Shown here: positions 58,001 through 64,000 of the stretch, piece by piece
How positions within the stretch are numbered: position 1 is the stretch's first letter
Layout of the letters: each line of letters begins with the position of its first letter
NCBI RefSeq assembly: GCF_001625305.1
Contig: NW_017804242.1
Coordinates: 3,620,263-3,684,262 of the forward strand
Origin: Branchiostoma belcheri
Taxonomy: Eukaryota; Chordata; Leptocardii; Amphioxiformes; Branchiostomatidae
Length of the DNA: 64,000 bases
Direction of reading: 5' to 3'
Notes under the pieces: generated by a model
The model's input: the letters and a program-made list of their open reading frames with translations, nothing else
The model's database searches: none
What the model was told of the DNA's origin: nothing
Translations under genes and position numbers: made by a program

Positions 58001-60343
58001 TGTAGAACAAGTCTGTTGTTGTAGAACAAGTCTGTTGTTGTAGAACAAGTCTGTTGTAGTACAAGTCTGTTGTAGAACAAGTTTGTTGATGTAGAACCAG
58101 TCTGTTGTTGTAGAACAAGTCTGTTGTTGTAGAACAAGTCTGTTGTTGTAGAACAAGTCTGTTGTTGTAGAACAAGTCTGTTGTTGTAGAACAAGTCTGT
58201 TGTTGTAGAACAAGTCTGTTGTTGTAGAACAAGTCTGTCCTTGATCCCCCAGGATGATCCACCCAGTGACTGGTTCACAGGGAACAAGCTGAGCGAGCTG
58301 CTGAGGAAGATACTGCACCTCCCTGATGGGGCCACAACAGACCTGCTGGACAACAGGGATTGGTCAGTATTCCATCTCTATGTCTCTGTGGAGTTTTTTT
58401 TGTAGAGTTTTCAGGCAGTTTCAAAACTAAGTCTCAATGTTGATGTGGTAATCTCCCAGTGAGAAAGAAATCATGAGTGTTTGGTATCTTGTTCTGCTGT
58501 GTTCATCGTGTCCAGTATCCCATAAATTTGCTATTTCATGACTTTTGTGTACTACAGACTTTGCATTATTTTTTACCTCTATTTGCAGGATCATGCCAGC
58601 CCTGAATCTCCTGCGGTACCTTGTAATAAGGGACAAGCCTGATCAAAACCAGGTAAAGATGTTATTCCCACAGATGTTGTGTTGTTGCCCATGATTGGAG
58701 GATGGATGTTGTGTTGTTGCCCATGATCGGAGGATGGATGTTGTGTTGTTGACTATGATTGGAGGATGGATGTTGTATTGTGTTGTTGTCCATGATTGGA
58801 GGATGGATGTTGTATTGTTGTCCATGATTGGAGGATGTATGTTGTGTTGTTGCCCGTGATTGGAGGATGGATGTTGTGTTGTTGCCCGTGATTGGAGGAT
58901 GGATGTTGTGTTGTTGCCCGTGATTGGAGGATGGATGTTGTGTTGTTTCCCACAGACTGGAGTGTGGACAGACTGGCCTGATGTGGAGAAGGGTTTCCTC
59001 CGACAGCTGAGGACTGGAGTCAACCTGTCCAAGTCTCACTTCCAGGAGGAACTCAAGAAAACCAGACTCAAACAGAAAAACACTAGTGAGTTCATATCAA
59101 ATAACAGGATTTTTACTTGAATAAACCTATTGTAGACTGTAGAGTAGTATACATGTACCAGGAAAAAAGGCAACTGACACTACAAATGTTGGGTATAGTC
59201 AAGAAGCACCATTGTAGTATGTTTTTTGTTTGTTTGGTCATTGTTCTTGTTTTTTTATTTACAGATAAACCAGAAGTGCAGGCTAGCATAGAAGTGGCCG
59301 GAGACAAGATGCCAGATATGCCATATGAACAACAGATCATGGTGAGAGGATAGTGCACTTTTTACACTGTACTACTGACATCTCTTTTGTGAACTGAGCT
59401 TTACAATCATGGACTTCAGCTACAGACAGACCATTCAGAGGATGTAGTCAAGTACAAATATAAAGTATCATTCTGTCCATTTGTTGTGATGAAATAGGGG
59501 GTATTTTTGATATTGGTGTAGACAATATTGCATGTAGATGATGTCCACCTGACATGATTTTTAATACTTTTGCAGGTGTTGGAAAGCTCGATGCAGATGT
59601 TCAGTGTGATTGAGAGTCTTCTTGGAAGAATTACAGAAGTCACAGAGACATACAGGTATGTGGTCCTGTAAACTGTAACTTTCAGCCATGCATGTGTTTA
59701 TGGGTTATTGTCTTGATTGGTGAATGGCAACTGCTTGAACATTACCATTTTTTTCTATGAAGTAAGTCACGTAAGTTGTTACCATTGTAGAATCTATATT
59801 AGCATCTTCAACTGATATTTAGATGAAGTAGAATTTTTTCACATATGATGTTCAAAGATGTAGTTGTACAAAGATAGATAGTCCTCAATTCAAAGTCCAT
59901 CATTTTTGCCAATCTTTTCTCTGATGAAGCTAAAAGAAAAGACAACTCACATGACTGGCAAAATGATTACAAAAGTACATGTAGCTGGTGTTTTATGCCA
60001 AGGGGCAGTTATAAGTATACCGGCAATACAGATGCAGATACAGACAGATACAGATACAGTAAGTTAGCCATAGCTGGACACAAAACAAACAATCCCAAAT
60101 ATCCGTCCCTCCTGCAGGACTGGAGAGAAGCCCCAGGGGAAGATCTACAAACGTGAGACAGACTGGAAGTGTTCGGACTTCCACGCTGCGGAGGATGATA
60201 AGGACGCGGTGTACATGACCTGCCCGTGCTGCGGAGAGAAGACCAAGATGCCGCCGGGCTTCGAACCCCCAAAACCAGGCGAGGAACTCAAACAATTCGA
60301 CATTGAACTGGGCCCCCCTGATGATGACCTCCAGTATCTGTAA
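52076..60343 (+). CDS. GLMN: Glomulin
   Basis: Known glomulin binds the RBX1 RING and restrains cullin-RING ubiquitin ligases; human mutations cause glomuvenous malformations. Nineteen exons: 52076-52111, 52363-52500, 52986-53105, 53453-53552, 53947-54209, 54327-54373, 54571-54721, 55084-55325, 55724-55808, 56160-56249, 56635-56676, 56874-56947, 57236-57323, 58253-58362, 58589-58652, 58956-59085, 59265-59341, 59576-59655, 60118-60343. They total 721 codons and close at TAA, giving 720 residues. Matches to human include CKPKEFVLGILEKLEG, AHCIGLTLTTLHSHL, LPDGATTDLL, IMPALNLLRYLVIRDK, TGVNLSKSHFQEEL and MPDMPYEQQIMVLESSMQMF. The start is ATG in AACATGGC. The human protein is 594 residues. The excess here comes from a charged insert in exons 7-8 (KSADKQQEGEEKTEEDDGKE) and a last exon adding about 75 residues with TCPCCGEK and an acidic end. 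HEAT-like helical repeats are expected throughout. Confidence 0.95.
53114..53434. mobile_element. MITE, GGCCACACC family, copy 3, left end missing
   Basis: Aligns with the elements at 8087 and 36155 (ATGCTCATATTTTG, TTTTTCCATCTGTCAATGCA, GTGTTGACTTCTTGGCTCC, AGGATGCCTAGACCTGTTTT) and ends AAATTGTTGCGGCC. The left terminal repeat is absent. The copy begins only about eight bases after the exon-3 splice donor of GLMN and ends about 18 bases before exon 4, so it makes up nearly the whole intron. Confidence 0.8.
53575..53885 (-). mobile_element. tRNA-derived SINE in GLMN intron 4
   Basis: On the minus strand an A-box-like TGGCCTAGCAGTTACTAG and a B box GGTTCAATTCC are spaced as in a tRNA. About 180 bases of body follow, ending GAACTTGCAATAAACTTACT with a short TATTAC-type tail. 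The tRNA-like head ends about 60 bases before GLMN exon 5. The boundaries are approximate. Confidence 0.7.
55453..55635. mobile_element. Mariner-like MITE, copy B
   Basis: Begins CAGTTAAAACTTCCCAAGAG and ends TTTTACAGGTTTGACT, flanked by TA. Shares CTATGT/CCATGTAGACAGGTGG and GTGGTCACATTGGCCA-like words with the copy at 41101-41280. It lies in the GLMN intron before exon 9. Confidence 0.7.
57459..58238. repeat. Minisatellite with 16- and 19-bp units in GLMN intron 13
   Basis: About 780 bases made of TGTTGTTGTAGAACAAGTC (19) and its shorter form TGTTGTAGAACAAGTC (16), with GAGC and GTAC variants. A marker variant, TTCAACTTGTTATAG, appears at 57534 and 57829, and GATGTAGAACCAG at 57736 and 58088, so large blocks of about 300-350 bases were themselves duplicated. 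The array stops about 14 bases before exon 14. Long open frames on the minus strand here are an artefact of unit composition. Confidence 0.95.
58672..58949. repeat. 32-bp minisatellite in GLMN intron 15
   Basis: Eight or nine copies of GATGTTGTGTTGTTGCCCAT followed by GATTGGAGGATG, with C/T and small length variants (one copy has an added TATTG). The array abuts the acceptor of exon 16 at 58956. Confidence 0.93.
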
Positions 60344-61403
60344 GACTAAGAGTGATCATATGATAAGTAAAGAATTGTTTTCAGTTGAAATTTTTTGGTA
60401 TCTCAAAAAAAATGGTTTGTACATGGGACATTAACCTTCATCCAGCTATGGTAGCCTTTTGGCACCAAATTTGTATTGTGTACTGGGTAATAGACAGCAG
60501 GAAGAAGGTTAAAGTACCCGTAGTTTGGGAGACAAATTCAAAATGAATATGTCAGTTAACTCGAAATTAAAGATGTTGACTTCTCCTTTAACATGTTAGG
60601 ATAGTGTAGATCATAGTGAGTTATGGAAATTTACAAAAAGAGAAAAGGTATACCTGGGTTGCCAACTGGTTGCCCCAGCCAGAGTTATTATGGAGAATTT
60701 ACATGTCTCAGGTTGTAAGGACTAAAATATAGGTCTATATAATAATGCATTTGGACACATGCATTTAGTGTAGTCATTCTAGTATCTTAAGAAGTAATAT
60801 TAGACTACATTTTAAGATCAGGAACAGTGTTTAGGAATGCAGTTAGTTTAGACCAGGGCAAGAGTAGGACATTTGTTGTAAGTGTACAGGCATATGGCAT
60901 TAAAAGGCAAATGTCTTTGGACTGCCCAGTATCTGTCCATATATACTTTTGAAAGTACATGTATATCAAATGGACTTTTGCAGATATCCCTTTACTTCAA
61001 AATTACAACTTCTAAGTGACTATGTAGAAACAGGCAGTGTATTGTCCTCACTACCTATCCATTTGGTAGAACAATCTGTACTTTCCAAAATTTTGTAACT
61101 ACAAAAAGGTAGATGATGTACATGTAGTTTTTGATAGTGCAAAACTTGCTATGCTACCATAATTCGATACATTTGTTGCAGACATTGTTGCTGAATAGGT
61201 TTGATTTAGGTCTTGTTGAACTTCCTTGGTGGAACTTTGCAGAAGTTGTCTACGTAAAAGTAGATGTTTGATGTGGATTTATTGAACCCTCAAGTGTTTC
61301 ATTTTTATGTGTTGCATATCAACTATCATAGGTGTGTTGTGTATGACTATCATAGATGTGTTGTGTATGATAAATTGTTACATTCTAGCCTAAGTTCAAT
61401 AAA
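60344..61403 (+). other. 3' untranslated region of GLMN
   Basis: AT-rich sequence after the TAA at 60341-60343, ending at AATAAA (61398-61403). Nothing else is seen in it except a short near-tandem word, TATGACTATCATAGATGTGT, around 61320-61370. Confidence 0.6.
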
Positions 61404-63232
61404 AAAAAGGTGTGTACACTTCCATGCACTTCAGCCCTTCTAAAACTTAAATCATTACCTAGAAAAGCTTATTACCTTCGGGGAAGGAGACATCCTTCCA
61501 CGGAAGGGTATTAGAACAGTTTGGGATTTTCATGTTCGCAGCTGTTTCTTGCGTTTGGGTGGACAGATTTTTTTGGGACTCGGTATTTGTTTTGCTATTG
61601 GGCTGTAGATGACGCACATTCTTTTGCTTTTATTGTAAATGTGTTTTCGGGCGGGAAAATTAAGACTTTTGGCAGCTCCCAAACACCCTTTTGACCCTGA
61701 AAATGGTCGCGCGCGTTGACCTTTGGTGTGTTTAAGGTATTATCGGTTTGGTCCACTTTCCTTACACTTCAAACAAAGGGGTGTCCGGTTTTGATAAATT
61801 CTCTGTTTAAAAATATGCGCCAAAATACTGTTTTCCACGGCTACATAGCCAGATTTAGTTAAAATATGCACAATGCAAAGAACCTTAAGTGAAAATATAT
61901 ATTTCTTTGCGGATTTATGGTGTCTTTTGAGCTCGATCGAACCCGGGAAGTGTTAACACGAGGGCATGGTATCTGGTAAGGGTAGCGAGTCACAAGTATG
62001 CAAATGAGTATTATACAAACATTTGCATACGTACGTATATTACTACAACTTCTTGTTAACCCTTGTATATTGATGTACTATAAGCAGCAAGCTTCTGTAT
62101 GTATCATTTCGGATCCCAGTCACCCTGTCTCCATTCATATGATATTGAGATTGACACTGAAAATTCACAAATTGATTTCCTTCGTATATTGCAGTCGGTG
62201 TGTTAATATTCAGTTTGTTGTCATGAAGAAAAGACCAGGTTCAAACTGAAGCTGTCCCTGGTGCTGAAAGCCATCCCTACACAATGCCCCCTCCCCTGTT
62301 CGTGATAATATTACCGGTTGCCGAGCATTTTCACCTCCCCTAACCTCATAAATCGGCTCCTTTTCTCTGTACAGGCAGTTCTTACAACTCTGTAGCTTAT
62401 CTTGGGGAACATATTGCCCACAATAGTCCCGTTCGTCCGAAAATCCTTCGTAACTTCAGTTTTTTGAAAGCGGCTGTTTAGTTTCGAGTTGGTTGCCCAT
62501 ATTTGGTTGTAAAGTGAGACGTCATTGTATTAGCCAATCACGCTCAATGACTCAAAAACGTGACCGTACGCGATGATAGCCAATCAACATCAAGGATACA
62601 TAGGCTAATGACCCTCTGCGCCATGTATCAAAAGCGACTTTTAGCAGTCGGTGAAATCATTGCACATGAAAAAATCACTCAAGTACCTGCAATAACTTCA
62701 TGAACTGCTAGAGGCCCTCATTGACACGTGTAATGAATTGGCATTGTGGCGCCTGTGGATGCCTCCAATTAACTAAAGCGTGAGGGTAAACTTTGTAAAG
62801 AAGGGTGCACGTTCGCCAGGGATGGAAAGATTCTTCTGGACACCTCAGGTATGAATTATTACACTTCTATAAAAAGCGTTCGAAACACGTTCGATTTAGT
62901 ACGTGGCGTAACGGCTGTCTAGAAAGGCTTGGGTGGAAAAACTGGAGCGAAAAATTGAAGTTAAAGCGTTTTATTACCTTCGCCAAGAAGGTTATGTTTT
63001 CAGAGGCGTTCGTGTATGTATGTGTCCGTCTGTAGGCACGATAACTTGAGAAGGCTTATTATGAGTTGAATGATGAGGATAGAAAATTTGAGAATTTTGA
63101 ATTCATAAGATGAAATCCATAATTAAATCATCGTATTTTTTTCAGTCTGCATGTGTAGTGATTGCCTATTGGCTTGTCTTTAATCTAATGTTAACTTGAT
63201 TATCGAATGCAAATTTTGCTCATGATTTACAG
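61404..63232. other. Intergenic DNA with repeat pieces and a promoter-like patch
   Basis: No coding exon is supported. Two direct AGCCAATCA words (CCAAT at 62534-62538 and 62580-62584) in a moderately CpG-bearing patch resemble an NF-Y type promoter for a gene to the right. A dispersed-repeat fragment lies at about 62966-63055 (TTACCTTCGCCAAGAAGGTT, then CGTCTGTAGGCACGATAACT); a loosely similar piece (TTACCTTCGGGGAAGGAGAC) starts at 61471. Confidence 0.45.
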
Positions 63233-63347
63233 GTGACACAGCACCTGTGCGTGAAACACACCTTTCCAAGATGTCGAGTGAGCATGGAAGGAAAGAACGA
63301 ACGGGTAAAAATTCCGCCCAGGAAGACGCGCCACGTTCGCTTTGGTG
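63233..63347 (+). CDS. Possible first coding exon of a gene beyond the right edge
   Basis: The acceptor CATGATTTACAG and donor TGGTG|GTAAGT bound 115 bases. An ATG at 63271 (context CCAAGATGTCG) opens MSSEHGRKERTGKNSAQEDA and runs to the donor without a stop. A different frame is also open across the whole exon, so the frame is uncertain. No family is recognisable from 25 residues. CCAAT words about 650 bases upstream fit a promoter there. Confidence 0.35.
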
Positions 63348-63498
63348 GTAAGTTGTACTTTAAATTGTCGTAGATACTCTCCGGACTATTATAGGTAAAT
63401 CTCCTTTAAGATAAATGACGCAAAACGACGTAATTTCGAAAATAAGTTGCGGCAACTGTCCCCACGAGTTACCGCTGCACTATGTGAAGTAACCGATG

Positions 63499-63936
63499 CA
63501 CCCCCATCAAACTCCTTTCAAGCCGCACCCGAAAATTCAAGCCGTACCCGCTCAAAAATTCGTGCCGTACCCGGAAATTCGAGCCGTACCCTGTACTTTT
63601 TCGCCGTACCCAATGGCGGATATCGCTCAGCCCCGGTGCGTAGTCACTCGGAAGTCGTGTCTAAATACCCTGTACGGCAACGCAACACAACCTCATATAG
63701 CCTATGCTCTGGTAAATATTCCTGGCCACCTATCTGCCGGATGGCGTCGTACAAATCGCGCCCAATCTTGAGAACACTTCGCTCGGCCGTCCGTTCTCTC
63801 CAGACCGCTTCTCGGAAATTCAAGCCGCTCTCGAAAAAGTACAGGGCACGGCACGAATTTCCGGGTATGGCCAGAATTTTTGAGCGGGCACGGCTTGAAT
63901 TTCCGGGTACGGCTTGAAAGGAGTTTTATGGGGGTG
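63499..63936. mobile_element. Foldback element with about 100-base inverted ends
   Basis: The left end starts CACCCCCATCAAACTCCTTT; the right end finishes AAGGAGTTTTATGGGGGTG. Each arm carries imperfect tandem words of the form AATTCAAGCCGTACCCG, mirrored on the other side, then complementary GTACTTTTTCG / CGAAAAAGTAC. The direct repeat GATG flanks it (63495-63498 and 63937-63940). Open frames within it are by-products of the GC-rich arms. Confidence 0.75.
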
Positions 63937-64000
63937 GATGAGGGCGCATTTGCGTGGTCCAGATATATAAAGGAAGATAAAAGGCACTTTCATTTATTCG

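Noticed and set aside
57341-58353. Overlapping open frames of 89-239 codons on the minus strand (repeated LVLQQQTCSTTTD)
   Set aside because: They are translations of the 16/19-bp minisatellite, whose unit lacks stops in several frames. They lie inside a GLMN intron.
58643-59039. Minus-strand frames with repeated NNTTSILQS-type peptides
   Set aside because: They are a by-product of the 32-bp minisatellite and antisense to GLMN exon 16.
1-64000. LTR retroviruses, Polintons or other capsid- or envelope-bearing elements
   Set aside because: No paired long terminal repeats and no reverse-transcriptase, integrase, polymerase or capsid motifs were seen in any frame.

Overview
The window looks like nuclear DNA of a cephalochordate (amphioxus, Branchiostoma-like). 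It has intron-rich genes with clear chordate orthologues, short AT-rich introns full of small MITE-like elements and SINEs, and single-exon TRIM-NHL and TPR/nucleotidyltransferase genes of the kind amplified in amphioxus. The species is inferred, not proven.

Layout, left to right. (1) 158-959, minus: the first three coding exons of a type II membrane protein that runs off the left edge. (2) 4306-17119, plus: an eleven-exon gene for a 1,443-residue membrane protein with a signal peptide, about 34 EGF repeats, one membrane span and a Crumbs-type tail ending in EERLI. No laminin-G domain is present. (3) 19999-22066, minus: a complete seven-exon mitochondrial ribosomal protein S18B (MRPS18B), converging tail-to-tail on gene 2. 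(4) 32467-41743, plus: a complete fifteen-exon PPP1R10/PNUTS, whose 5' untranslated part probably reaches back to a promoter near 22.1-22.2 kb shared with MRPS18B. The same two genes lie head to head in the human MHC class I region. (5) 43203-46529, minus: a single-exon DUF294-type nucleotidyltransferase with TPR-like repeats. (6) 48043-50226, plus: a single-exon TRIM (RING, two B-boxes, coiled coil, filamin, NHL) whose stop codon lies inside the first unit of a 31-bp minisatellite. (7) 52076-60343, plus: a complete nineteen-exon glomulin (GLMN) with a Cys-rich C-terminal extension. (8) 63233-63347, plus: a possible first coding exon of a gene beyond the right edge.

The exon chains of genes 2, 3, 4 and 7 were built by hand from splice sites. 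All four close in frame from ATG to stop, which is the main support for them. The genes do not form one pathway. PNUTS is a nuclear PP1-targeting subunit, MRPS18B a mitoribosome component, GLMN a cullin-RING ligase regulator, the TRIM a probable E3 ligase, and the Crumbs-like protein a cell-surface/polarity protein.

Between genes the DNA is mostly repeats: several terminal-inverted-repeat families with target-site duplications, two tRNA-derived SINEs, three minisatellites and several foldback structures. I saw no LTR retrovirus, Polinton or CRISPR array and no convincing tRNA or rRNA gene.
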